From Deltaproteobacteria bacterium (GTDB lineage Bacteria; Myxococcota; Myxococcia; Myxococcales; Myxococcaceae), in assembly GCA_016875515.1 (NCBI GenBank), contig VGRA01000141.1:1-6757 (forward strand): 6,757 nucleotides of DNA, in the 5' to 3' direction. Shown here piece after piece: positions 1 through 6,757 of this stretch. The notes beneath the pieces are model-generated. The model was not told the origin of the DNA. It made no database searches and was given only the letters and a program-made list of their open reading frames with translations. How positions within the stretch are numbered: position 1 is the first letter of the stretch; each line of letters opens with the position of its first letter. The translations under genes were made by a program, and so were the position numbers.

Positions 1-126
1 CTGGCAGGGGATGCCGTGATGGAGAACCTGAAGACCGGCTCGTCCACCCGCGTGGAGGTCCTCAAGCTGGAGGACACGCCGCTGCCGGAGGAGGCCTTCT
101 CCGAGCGGGGCCTGGAGCGAGGTTGA
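1..126 (+). CDS. C-terminal end of a LolA-like outer membrane lipoprotein-sorting protein (partial)
   Basis: An open frame runs from the first base of the window to a TGA at 124-126, giving 41 residues of a gene that begins upstream. The visible part reads roughly 'MENLKTGSSTRVEVLKLED' followed by 'LPEEAFSERGLERG'. A strand-forming T-x-V-E-V stretch followed by Leu-Pro-(D/E)-x-x-Phe-(S/T)-x-R-x-Leu-Glu is what I remember as the C-terminal signature of LolA/COG2834-type periplasmic lipid-carrier proteins. Such proteins use a curved beta-sheet to hold acyl chains in the periplasm. Typical members have 230-270 residues, so only about one sixth is present, and the signal peptide and lipid-binding core cannot be checked. 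The stop overlaps the ATG of the beta-barrel gene by one base (TGATG), a sign of translational coupling. Coding status is well supported by frame, codon use and the overlap; the family call is moderate. Confidence 0.6.
   Translation: MAGDAVMENLKTGSSTRVEVLKLEDTPLPEEAFSERGLERG
114..117 (+). promoter_or_regulatory. Ribosome-binding site for the beta-barrel gene
   Basis: A GGAG lies 8 bases before the ATG at 126-128, inside the end of the upstream gene. It supports ATG 126 as the start rather than the in-frame TTG at 123, which would sit only 5 bases after it and add a single residue. Confidence 0.55.
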
Positions 127-1772
127 TGCCGCGGCTCGTCGCCGCGCTCTGGCTGGTGTGCGCCCCGGCCACCGCGCAGGAGGGCCCGGGAGAGTTGTCT
201 GCCCCGGGGGGCGGGGTGGAGGCGCTGCCCGCCGCGGTGGGCCAGCCGTCCATGAACGGGGACGCGGGGACGCCGGCAGACGGCCGTCCGGAGCCCGCAG
301 CGGCGGTGGCCCCCGACGCGCCCCCGGAGGTGCCGGTCCCCGGGGACGTCCCGGCGGAGCCGCCCGCTGCGCTGGAGAGCCTGCCCTTGGAGGAAATTGC
401 GTCCACAGGCAGCGCCCCCACCGCCCGCGTGGGGGGATGGCTCCGGCTGCAGGGCGCGGTGGACGCCCGCTTCGACTCGTTCGCCTCCGAGCCGCTCCCG
501 GAGAACGTGGCAGAGCTGCGGGGGCGGGCCGGGGTGGACGTGGACGTGGAGCTCTCCCCGCGGATGCGGCTCCACCTGGCGCCGCGCGCCTTCTACCGCG
601 CCGTCACGCAGCGCGGCGGGAGCCGGGCCAAGGCCACCTGGGAGCTGCTCCCGTCCGAGGCGTGGGTGGACGTGTACGGCGAACGGGTGGACGTGCGGCT
701 GGGCTACCAGGTGATCACTTTCGGCGCGAACCCGCTGATGTCCCCCGCGGACGTGCTCAACCCGCGCGACCTGCGCCCATGGCTCCTCGTCTCCGAGCCC
801 GAGGACTTCAAGCTGCCCAACCTGGGGGCCCGCGCGGTGGCGGACGTGGCCGGGCTGCAGGTGACCGCGGCCTGGCTCCCGTTCTTCCAGCCCCACCTGT
901 ACGACGTGGTGGGCCAGGACCAGGGGCTGCACGACGTGGACCTGCCCTTGCCCCAGCGGCTCCACCCTTCCGTGGAGGACCGGCTCCAGCCCCACCTGCT
1001 CACCACCGAGCGGCCGCTGGACCTGCCGCTGCCGGGTGACCTGGGGCTCCGCGCCACGCGGAAGCTGGGGACGGTGACGGTGGGAGGAAGCTGGAGCTGG
1101 ACGGTGGAAAAGCTGCCGCAGGTGACGCTCGACCCGGAGCTCTCGCGCGTGCTCGCGGACCGGGCGGCGGGCAGGCAGCCCTCCGGCGCCGCGCTGCTGT
1201 CCCTCCAGCAGCGGTTCGAGGACGGCCAGGCGCTGTGGACGGGTCGCCACGTGCGCAACCACGTGCTGGCCGCGGAGGCGAGCGCGCTCTGGGGCTCGGC
1301 GCAGCTGGACGTGGACGTGGCCTTCTCCCCCGCGCAGACCTTCGTGGACGACCGCTTCCAGCCGGTCCGCAAGGCGGCCTGGACGGCGGTGGTGGGGGTT
1401 GGGCAGGCGGACCCGGACTCGGACCTCCTGTACGCGGTGTCCTGGCTGGGCACGGCGGTGCCCGGGGTGGCCGCGGACGAGCTGCTCCTGGTGCTCGAGT
1501 CGGGCACGGCCCGGGGCGCGCCGCGCACGGCGTGGAACATGGGCGTGCTGGGCACGGTGGCTTACCGCGCGCTGGACCGGCGGCTGGAGCTGGGGGTGCG
1601 GGCGGTGGCGGAGCTGCGCGGCCTGGGGGTGTCCCCCCGCGTCTGCTGGAAGGCGGACGAGCGGGTGACGCTGTCGCTCGCGGCGGAGATCTACGACGGG
1701 CACAGCTGGAGCCTGTTCGGGCTCCTGGGTCGCAACGACCAGGTCATTGCCGGGGTGCAGCTCTCCCTCTGA
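126..1772 (+). CDS. Outer-membrane beta-barrel protein, DUF1302/alginate-export-like
   Basis: The product has 548 residues and is probably an outer-membrane channel or barrel. Residues 1-17 form a short signal peptide (MPRL, a hydrophobic core, then Ala-Thr-Ala before Gln18). Residues about 20-100 are a Pro/Ala/Gly-rich, acidic low-complexity linker, probably a flexible periplasmic segment. From about residue 102 (GGWLRLQG) the protein shows alternating polar/hydrophobic beta-strands to the end, including a final strand ending VQLSL. The best diagnostic is residues 193-217: a 'G-Y-Q-V-I-x-F-G' strand, then 'S-P-A-D-V-L-N-P-R-D-L-R', then 'EPEDFKLPN'. This matches the 'lG.q...wG.aD.....D.lNPrDl' pattern remembered for DUF1302 and related barrels. 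The last residue is Leu rather than the Phe/Trp usual for BAM recognition. Barrels of this kind often sit beside LolA-like proteins and MMPL exporters, which agrees with the upstream neighbour. The substrate is unknown. ATG 126 overlaps the previous stop and has GGAG 8 bases upstream. Confidence 0.75.
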   Translation: MPRLVAALWLVCAPATAQEGPGELSAPGGGVEALPAAVGQPSMNGDAGTPADGRPEPAAAVAPDAPPEVPVPGDVPAEPPAALESLPLEEIASTGSAPTARVGGWLRLQGAVDARFDSFASEPLPENVAELRGRAGVDVDVELSPRMRLHLAPRAFYRAVTQRGGSRAKATWELLPSEAWVDVYGERVDVRLGYQVITFGANPLMSPADVLNPRDLRPWLLVSEPEDFKLPNLGARAVADVAGLQVTAAWLPFFQPHLYDVVGQDQGLHDVDLPLPQRLHPSVEDRLQPHLLTTERPLDLPLPGDLGLRATRKLGTVTVGGSWSWTVEKLPQVTLDPELSRVLADRAAGRQPSGAALLSLQQRFEDGQALWTGRHVRNHVLAAEASALWGSAQLDVDVAFSPAQTFVDDRFQPVRKAAWTAVVGVGQADPDSDLLYAVSWLGTAVPGVAADELLLVLESGTARGAPRTAWNMGVLGTVAYRALDRRLELGVRAVAELRGLGVSPRVCWKADERVTLSLAAEIYDGHSWSLFGLLGRNDQVIAGVQLSL

Positions 1773-1793
1773 TCCTCTATAAGCCGCAGCCCC

Positions 1794-4181
1794 ATGAACG
1801 GAGCCACGCCCGTGTCTGACAACCCTTCCCTGTCCACGCCCGCGGATGCCCCCCCCGGGCCCGTGCTGGAGACCGTCTTCGGGCCCGGTGCTGCGCGCGC
1901 CGGCTGGCTGAGGGCGCTGCAGGCGAAGCTGCCGGGGGAGCGCTGGGTGTTCGCGGTGGCCGCGGCGCTGGGGGCGCTGCTCTTCGTCCCGTACTTGGGC
2001 GCAGTGGGGCTCTGGGACCCCTGGGAGACTCACTACGGCGAGGTGGGCCGGATGATGATCCAGCGGAACGACTACGTGTACCCGTACTGGGAGAGCGCGT
2101 GGTTCTTCAGCAAGCCGCCGCTCACCATGTGGATGCAGGCGCTGGGGATGCAGGTGGCCGGGACCAACCGCACGGAGGGGGCGCTCGCGCTCTACACCGA
2201 GTGGGGGATGCGGCTGCCCTTCTCGCTCTTCTCCATGCTGGCACTGGGGCTGCTGGGGTACGCCCTGTCCCGCGTGGTAAACCGGCGCGTGGCCTACGCC
2301 ACGGTCTTCGTGCTGGCCACCATGCCGCTGTACTTCCTGCTGGCGCGGCAGGCGGTGACGGACACGCCGTTCGTGTGCTGCTTCGTCTCCGCCATGGCCT
2401 GCGCGCTGGTAGGGCAGTTCGACCGGGAGAGCCGGAACCGCTCCGCGTGGTGGTACGGCTTCTGGATCTTCAGCGGGCTGGGGCTGCTGGCCAAGGAGAT
2501 CATCGGGCTGGGGTTCCCGCTGGCGGTGCTGTTCCTCTACGCCTGCATCTTCGTGGTGCCGTGGAACATGCAGGCGCTCGGCGAGCACCTGCGCTGGCTG
2601 CAGAGCCGGGACAACCTGGTGTCCATCTTCCTGTCGGACGTGGCGTCGGTGCGGCGCAAGCGGACGCCGCCGCCGCTGATGTGGCAGCAGTTCTTCGACA
2701 TGCGGGTTCTGACCGGGTCGCTGGTCATGTTCATGACCTTCGGGCCGTGGCTGCTGGTGATGTCGCTCTTCGAGGGGGTGGACGAGGAGAGCAAGACGTT
2801 CGCCTACCGCTTCTTCATCCACGACAACATCAACCGGCTGTTCGCGGGCGTGCACACCACCACGCCGGGCGGGTCGTTCACCTACTTCATCGAGCAGGGG
2901 GGCTTCGCCATCTTCCCGTGGGTGGCGCTGGTGCCGGGGGCGCTCGCGGTGGCCTCGCGCATCCGCATCCGCAGCGCGGACACCCGGGACCACGTGGCCT
3001 TCATCGCCGCGGTGTGGGTGGCCTTTGCCTTCTACCTGTTCTCTTCCTCGGCCACGAAGTTCCACCACTACGTCTTCCCGCTGCTGCCGGCGGTGGCCAT
3101 CCTGGTGGCGTTGTTCATTGACCGGCTGTGGGAGGAGGGGCTGGCGCGGCACGGCGTCTCGCTGATGCTGGGGGCGGCGCTCTTCGCGCTGGTGGGGAAG
3201 GACCTGTCCACCAACCCCAAGAACTTCACCGATCTGTTCGTCTACAACTACGACCGCGCCTACCCCATGAAGGAGCTCATCGAGGCGCCGCTGCAGCTGG
3301 GGGACGCGCTCAAGCCCCTGCGGTGGCTGGGGATGGTGGGGCCGGGCAAGCTGCTGCAGGGGCACGTCTACGCGCTGCTGCTGCTGCCGGTGGGGCTGTA
3401 CCTGCTGCTGGAGACACTGGGGCGTCGGGGCGGCCAGGGCTCCCCGGTGCGGGCGCGCTTCGGCGGCCTTTCGCTGGTGGCGCTGGGCGTGGCGCTGCTT
3501 TCCTTCGTCAACTCGCCCGCCACGGTGACGCCGATGGTGGCGTTGGGCGTGGCGCTGCTGGCGGCGGCGGCGTACCTGGGGCTTTCGGGGCGGGGGAGCG
3601 GGGAGGGCAACGCCACGCTGGCCAGCGCCGTGGCAGCGGCGGGGATTGCGCTGCTGGTCTCCGGGTTGAACCGTGCCCCGGCCACCGATCCGCTGCGCCC
3701 GCTGCTGCTGGACCCGGTCAACATCAAGGAGGCGCTCAGCCTGTTCTTCGGCCTGGGCGCGGTGGGGGCCCTCTACGGCCTGCTCTCCAACTCCCGTCCG
3801 CTCGCATTCGGGGCGTTCGGCGCCTTCGCGCTGGCGTTCGCGCTCTGGTTCAGCTGGTCGCACTGGGTGGACCTCAGCCACCACTGGACGCAGCGGGACC
3901 AGTTCTGGCGCTACTACGCCCACCGCGCCCCGGGGGAGCCGATCACCGCCTTCCTGATGAACTGGCGGGGCGAGACGTTCTACTCGCGCAACACGGTGAA
4001 GCAGATCAAGGAGAACGGCCGGCTGCGCGCCTACGCGGACCAGCCGGGCCGCGAGTGGGCGCTGGTGGAGCACTACCGCTTCAACATCCTCAAGAACGCG
4101 GTGGGACCGGACAAGAACATCCAGGTTTGGGACAAGGAGCTGAACAACAAGTTCGTGCTCGTCACGATCGAGGGGCCCTGA
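1794..4181 (+). CDS. Polytopic glycosyltransferase, family 39 (ArnT/PMT-like GT-C fold)
   Basis: This 795-residue inner-membrane protein probably transfers a sugar from a polyprenyl-phosphate donor to a lipid or protein acceptor on the periplasmic face. After a cytoplasmic tail of about 50 residues and the first membrane helix (about 51-72) comes the GT-C acidic loop: 'LWDPWETHYGEVGRMM' with Asp75, Glu78 and Glu83. The 'FFSKPPLTMW' motif follows (Ser106-Lys107-Pro-Pro), then 'ARQAVTDTPF' (Arg185, Asp190), 'LLAKE' (Lys234), 'FFIHDNINR' (His343, Arg348) and 'TKFHHYVFPLLP' (Lys422, His424, Tyr426). These all fit GT39/ArnT. Known ArnT proteins have about 550 residues and 13 helices. This one adds about 5 hydrophobic segments between about 525 and 690 and a soluble tail of about 105 residues. 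Acceptor and sugar cannot be read from the sequence. ATG 1794 has a poor ribosome-binding site; GTG 1812, 18 bases downstream and in frame, has GGAG at 1800-1803 and may be the real start, removing six residues. It lies 21 bases after the barrel gene. Confidence 0.88.
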   Translation: MNGATPVSDNPSLSTPADAPPGPVLETVFGPGAARAGWLRALQAKLPGERWVFAVAAALGALLFVPYLGAVGLWDPWETHYGEVGRMMIQRNDYVYPYWESAWFFSKPPLTMWMQALGMQVAGTNRTEGALALYTEWGMRLPFSLFSMLALGLLGYALSRVVNRRVAYATVFVLATMPLYFLLARQAVTDTPFVCCFVSAMACALVGQFDRESRNRSAWWYGFWIFSGLGLLAKEIIGLGFPLAVLFLYACIFVVPWNMQALGEHLRWLQSRDNLVSIFLSDVASVRRKRTPPPLMWQQFFDMRVLTGSLVMFMTFGPWLLVMSLFEGVDEESKTFAYRFFIHDNINRLFAGVHTTTPGGSFTYFIEQGGFAIFPWVALVPGALAVASRIRIRSADTRDHVAFIAAVWVAFAFYLFSSSATKFHHYVFPLLPAVAILVALFIDRLWEEGLARHGVSLMLGAALFALVGKDLSTNPKNFTDLFVYNYDRAYPMKELIEAPLQLGDALKPLRWLGMVGPGKLLQGHVYALLLLPVGLYLLLETLGRRGGQGSPVRARFGGLSLVALGVALLSFVNSPATVTPMVALGVALLAAAAYLGLSGRGSGEGNATLASAVAAAGIALLVSGLNRAPATDPLRPLLLDPVNIKEALSLFFGLGAVGALYGLLSNSRPLAFGAFGAFALAFALWFSWSHWVDLSHHWTQRDQFWRYYAHRAPGEPITAFLMNWRGETFYSRNTVKQIKENGRLRAYADQPGREWALVEHYRFNILKNAVGPDKNIQVWDKELNNKFVLVTIEGP
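1800..1803 (+). promoter_or_regulatory. Shine-Dalgarno favouring a GTG start at 1812 for the glycosyltransferase
   Basis: GGAG at 1800-1803 is 8 bases before an in-frame GTG (1812-1814). The ATG at 1794 is preceded only by a pyrimidine/GC mix with no purine-rich core at a useful distance. The protein from 1812 would begin VSDNPSL and lose nothing of the membrane domain. Confidence 0.4.
3475..3559 (+). repeat. Imperfect direct repeat inside the glycosyltransferase gene
   Basis: Two 25-base copies, at 3475-3499 and 3535-3559, differ at one base and are spaced exactly 60 bases (20 codons) apart. Both encode 'VALGVALL', at residues 562-569 and 582-589, each inside a predicted membrane helix. This may be a small internal duplication of a membrane segment, or convergence of Leu/Val/Ala-rich codons in a GC-rich gene. 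The stretch between the copies (a Ser-Phe-Val-Asn-Ser-Pro turn) is not obviously duplicated. Confidence 0.5.
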
Positions 4182-4203
4182 GGGGCGCGGTGGGGCGGGC
4201 GCC

Positions 4204-5136
<933 letters not shown>

Positions 5137-5142
5137 ACGCGC

Positions 5143-5943
5143 ATGGCCTTCTCGTTCAAGCGGATGCAGGCGGTCTTCTGGAAGGACACGGTGGACCTGC
5201 TCAAGAACCGCGGGCTGCTGCTGTCCATGCTGGCGCTGCCGGCTGTGCTGGTGGTGGTGCCCACCGGCGTCGTCTACGCGTACGCCACCGCGCCGGACGA
5301 GCCGTCCCTGCGCGTCATGGCGCGCTATTACGATCCCAACCTCCCCGCCACGGTCAGCGCCGCGCGGTACCTGGTGGAGCGGTCCCTGGCGGACTGGTTC
5401 AGCCTGTACCTGCTGATGCCGGTGTTCGTCCCGGTGCTCATCAGCTCCCAGGCGGTGGCGGGGGAGAAGGAGCGCCGCACGCTGGAGCCGCTGCTGGCCT
5501 CCCCGGTGACGGCGGCGGAGTTGCTCGCCGGCAAGAGCCTCACCTCGCTGGTGCCGGCCATGCTGATCACCGTGGGGGCGTTTGCCACGCTGTGCGTCAG
5601 CGTGAACGTGGCCTGCTGGCCGCTGGCGCACGAGCTGCTCCTGCCCAACGGGATGTGGCTGTTCGGAATCTTCGTGGTGGCCCCGCTGTTCGCGTTCTTC
5701 GGCAACGCGGTGGCGGTGGTGGTCTCCGCGCGGGTGGGGGAGGCGCGGATGGCCCAGCAGATCAGCGGGGTGCTGATGCTGCCGCTGCTCGGGCTGTTCG
5801 GCTCGCAGGTGGCGGGCTTCCTCCAGGCCGGGACGCGGTACTACGCGGCCCTGGCGCTGGTGGTGGCGGTGCTGGACGCGGTGTTGGTGTGGGTGGGCAT
5901 CCGCCTTTTCGACCGCGAGCGCCTCGTCTCCCGTTGGGTGTAG
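5143..5943 (+). CDS. ABC-2 type transporter permease
   Basis: The 266-residue product is the membrane half of the exporter. Six hydrophobic segments can be seen, at about 25-48, 85-106, 133-153, 170-192, 204-228 and 233-254, the usual number for ABC-2 permeases. After the second helix, residues 107-118 read 'GEKERRTLEPLL', followed by 'ASPVTAAELLAGK'. This cytoplasmic loop is the hallmark of NatB/YhaP-like ABC-2 permeases and is thought to be the coupling region to the ATPase. The N-terminus 'FKRMQAVFWKDTVDLLKNR' is the expected amphipathic interface helix. The short periplasmic loop (about 49-84) rules out the large extracytoplasmic domain of the MacB type. The ATG is 6 bases after the ATPase stop, with GGGGGA at 5127-5132 as ribosome-binding site. 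With the preceding gene it should form a two-gene exporter; the substrate is unknown. A link to the glycosyltransferase upstream is only inferred from position. Confidence 0.9.
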   Translation: MAFSFKRMQAVFWKDTVDLLKNRGLLLSMLALPAVLVVVPTGVVYAYATAPDEPSLRVMARYYDPNLPATVSAARYLVERSLADWFSLYLLMPVFVPVLISSQAVAGEKERRTLEPLLASPVTAAELLAGKSLTSLVPAMLITVGAFATLCVSVNVACWPLAHELLLPNGMWLFGIFVVAPLFAFFGNAVAVVVSARVGEARMAQQISGVLMLPLLGLFGSQVAGFLQAGTRYYAALALVVAVLDAVLVWVGIRLFDRERLVSRWV

Positions 5944-5960
5944 ACTTAACCCGTCTTTTT
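5933..5960 (+). terminator. Weak hairpin plus T-tract, possible terminator after the permease
   Basis: GGGT at 5936-5939 can pair with ACCC at 5949-5952 around a 9-base loop, with a G-T wobble and one further G-C pair outside a mismatch. TTTTT follows at 5956-5960. The stem is short and begins inside the permease stop region, so termination would be inefficient at best. The pyrimidine tract could equally be a spacer. Confidence 0.2.
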
Positions 5961-5986
5961 CCCGCGGCACGTTACGAGGAGAGACC
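5944..5986 (+). promoter_or_regulatory. Largest intergenic gap (43 bases), possible regulatory region of the SPFH gene
   Basis: This is the longest non-coding stretch in the window. It is noticeably less GC-rich than its surroundings and holds the T-tract and a strong Shine-Dalgarno. I could not find a convincing -35/-10 pair. Any promoter for the downstream gene could also lie within the end of the permease gene. Confidence 0.25.
5977..5981 (+). promoter_or_regulatory. Strong ribosome-binding site of the SPFH gene
   Basis: AGGAG within ACGAGGAGAG lies 5 bases before ATG 5987. It is the best Shine-Dalgarno in the window and fixes the start of the SPFH gene. Confidence 0.75.
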
Positions 5987-6757
5987 ATGGGGCTGTTCGA
6001 CGGCATCACCGGTGAGGCGAAGCGCAACTTCATTGCGCGGCCGGACGACGCGAAGTCGCAGATCATCTGGAAGTACCCGGAGAAGAACATCCGGATGATG
6101 ACGCAGCTGACCGTCCAGCCGGACGAGGTGGCGCTCTTCATCAAGGACGGCCGTCTGGAAGGGCGCCTGGCCCCGGGCACGCACCAGCTGGACACCAAGA
6201 ACATCCCGTTCCTCGGCGCGCTGCTGGAGAAGTTCACCGGCGGCAACCTCTTCATCGCCGAGCTGTTCTTCGTCTCCACCCGGGACATCACCGGCGTGAA
6301 GTTCGGCGGCCCCATGGGGGATCTCACGGACCCGGAGACGGGGATGCAGGTGAGCTCCATGGTCTACGGGGCCATGACGGTTCGCGTGGAGGATCCGCTC
6401 AAGTTGGTGCTGGGCATGGTGGGCACCGGGAAGACCACCAACGAGGAGTTTATTGGCTGGTTCCGCAACCAGGCCCTCAAGGTCCTCAAGGACCGGGTGG
6501 GCGAGCTGATCGTCAAGAACAAGTGGCCGCTCTCCGAGGTCATCTCCGCGCACTACACGCAGGAGATGGAGGCGGAGGTGATCTCCGGGGTGAATTCTTA
6601 CACGGGCTCGTACGGGCTGAAGATCGTCGGCCTGGACAACTTCCAGATCTCCATCAAGGAGGAGGACTCCGAGGCCCTCAAGAAGTTCCGCAAGGACATG
6701 GCCTACAGCCGCATGGCCGGGGGCTTCCAGAACTACGCGCAGGGGCAGGCCATGCTC
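5987..6757 (+). CDS. SPFH-domain protein, YdjI/'virion core protein' type (3' end beyond window)
   Basis: The frame is open for 257 codons and runs off the window without a stop. The product begins MGLFDGITGEAKRNF and has no signal peptide. It continues with the SPFH core of the YdjI/COG4260 group: 'IIWKYPEKNI' (26-35), 'QLTVQPDEVALFIKDG' (40-55), 'LAPGTHQLDTKNIP', 'ELFFVSTRDITGVKFG', 'YGAMTVRVEDPLKLV' and later 'YGLKIVGLDNFQISIKEED'. These blocks match what I remember of Bacillus YdjI and its relatives, which are membrane-associated scaffolds. YdjI is linked to recruitment of a PspA-family envelope-stress protein. Family members usually continue into a Gly/Met-rich stretch and a C-terminal zinc ribbon; the last visible residues, 'GGFQNYAQGQAML', may lead into this. 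Residues 143-150 (GMVGTGKT) fit a Walker A pattern by chance or otherwise. No PspA-like gene is visible here. The gene follows the exporter by 43 bases with its own strong ribosome-binding site. Confidence 0.88.
   Translation, partial: MGLFDGITGEAKRNFIARPDDAKSQIIWKYPEKNIRMMTQLTVQPDEVALFIKDGRLEGRLAPGTHQLDTKNIPFLGALLEKFTGGNLFIAELFFVSTRDITGVKFGGPMGDLTDPETGMQVSSMVYGAMTVRVEDPLKLVLGMVGTGKTTNEEFIGWFRNQALKVLKDRVGELIVKNKWPLSEVISAHYTQEMEAEVISGVNSYTGSYGLKIVGLDNFQISIKEEDSEALKKFRKDMAYSRMAGGFQNYAQGQAML

Noticed and set aside
123..128. TTG at 123 as the start of the beta-barrel gene.
   Set aside because: It is too close to the GGAG at 114-117 and adds only one residue; ATG 126 has proper spacing and the common TGATG overlap.
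156..164. Cys12 in the signal sequence of the barrel protein as a lipobox cysteine.
   Set aside because: The residue before Cys is Val and the preceding ones are Trp-Leu, which do not fit the Leu-x-(Gly/Ala/Ser)-Cys lipobox. An Ala-Thr-Ala signal peptidase I site follows.
704..1555. A 283-codon open frame on the - strand opposite the beta-barrel gene.
   Set aside because: Ser/Arg/Pro-rich shadow of the barrel gene with no recognisable motif; the + strand frame has a signal peptide and the barrel pattern.
1849..1856. Eight-base C run near the start of the glycosyltransferase gene, and a similar eight-base G run at 4410-4417 in the ATPase gene, as phase-variation tracts.
   Set aside because: A couple of such runs are expected by chance in DNA this GC-rich; the frames are intact on both sides and the tracts sit in ordinary codons.
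2099..3121. A 340-codon + strand open frame in another phase inside the glycosyltransferase gene, with similar ones at 158-1039 and 3128-4207.
   Set aside because: Ala/Gly/Arg/His-rich translations without motifs; the overlapping real frames carry the GT39 or barrel signatures.
5965..5980. CGGCACG before the SPFH gene as a sigma-54 promoter -24 element.
   Set aside because: The -24 part resembles TGGCACG, but no GC of the -12 element occurs at the required spacing and the site runs into the ribosome-binding site.

Overview
The window is very GC-rich. Five complete or nearly complete genes plus the tail of a sixth are packed head to tail on the + strand, with G/C-ending codons throughout. The composition and the envelope-protein set fit a myxobacterium-like member of Myxococcota (Myxococcaceae/Archangiaceae type). 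This is inferred from style and gene content only; there is no taxonomic marker.

Layout. Positions 1-126 hold the last 41 codons of a gene that resembles the C-terminus of LolA-like 'outer membrane lipoprotein-sorting' proteins. Its stop codon overlaps by one base the ATG of an outer-membrane beta-barrel gene (126-1772). That protein has a signal peptide, a Pro/Ala-rich linker of about 80 residues and a DUF1302/alginate-export-like barrel. After 21 bases comes a large polytopic GT-C glycosyltransferase of family 39 (1794-4181), whose likely donor is a polyprenyl-phosphate sugar and whose active site lies on the periplasmic side. After 22 bases follows an ABC-2 type exporter pair: the ATPase (4204-5136) and, 6 bases later, the permease (5143-5943). 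A 43-base gap with a weak hairpin/T-tract and a strong Shine-Dalgarno leads into the last gene (5987 to the window end, truncated). It encodes an SPFH-domain protein of the YdjI / 'virion core protein' type.

How they may work together. The first two genes look like part of an envelope lipid- or lipoprotein-trafficking cassette; in other genomes LolA-like proteins and such barrels often accompany MMPL/RND exporters, which would lie upstream and outside this window. The glycosyltransferase and the ABC-2 exporter also act at the inner membrane, so the run from 1 to 5943 may be one envelope-biogenesis transcription unit. No direct functional link is visible in the sequence. The SPFH gene has its own strong ribosome-binding site after the largest gap and may be transcribed separately.

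I saw no tRNA, rRNA, CRISPR array, insertion sequence, attachment site or replication origin. No gene-free stretch exceeds 43 bases. All the genes belong to recognisable families, and I found no convincing evidence of a wholly new system. The points most worth a second look are the enlarged glycosyltransferase with its duplicated membrane segment, the gene set itself, and the P-loop-like variation in the SPFH domain.
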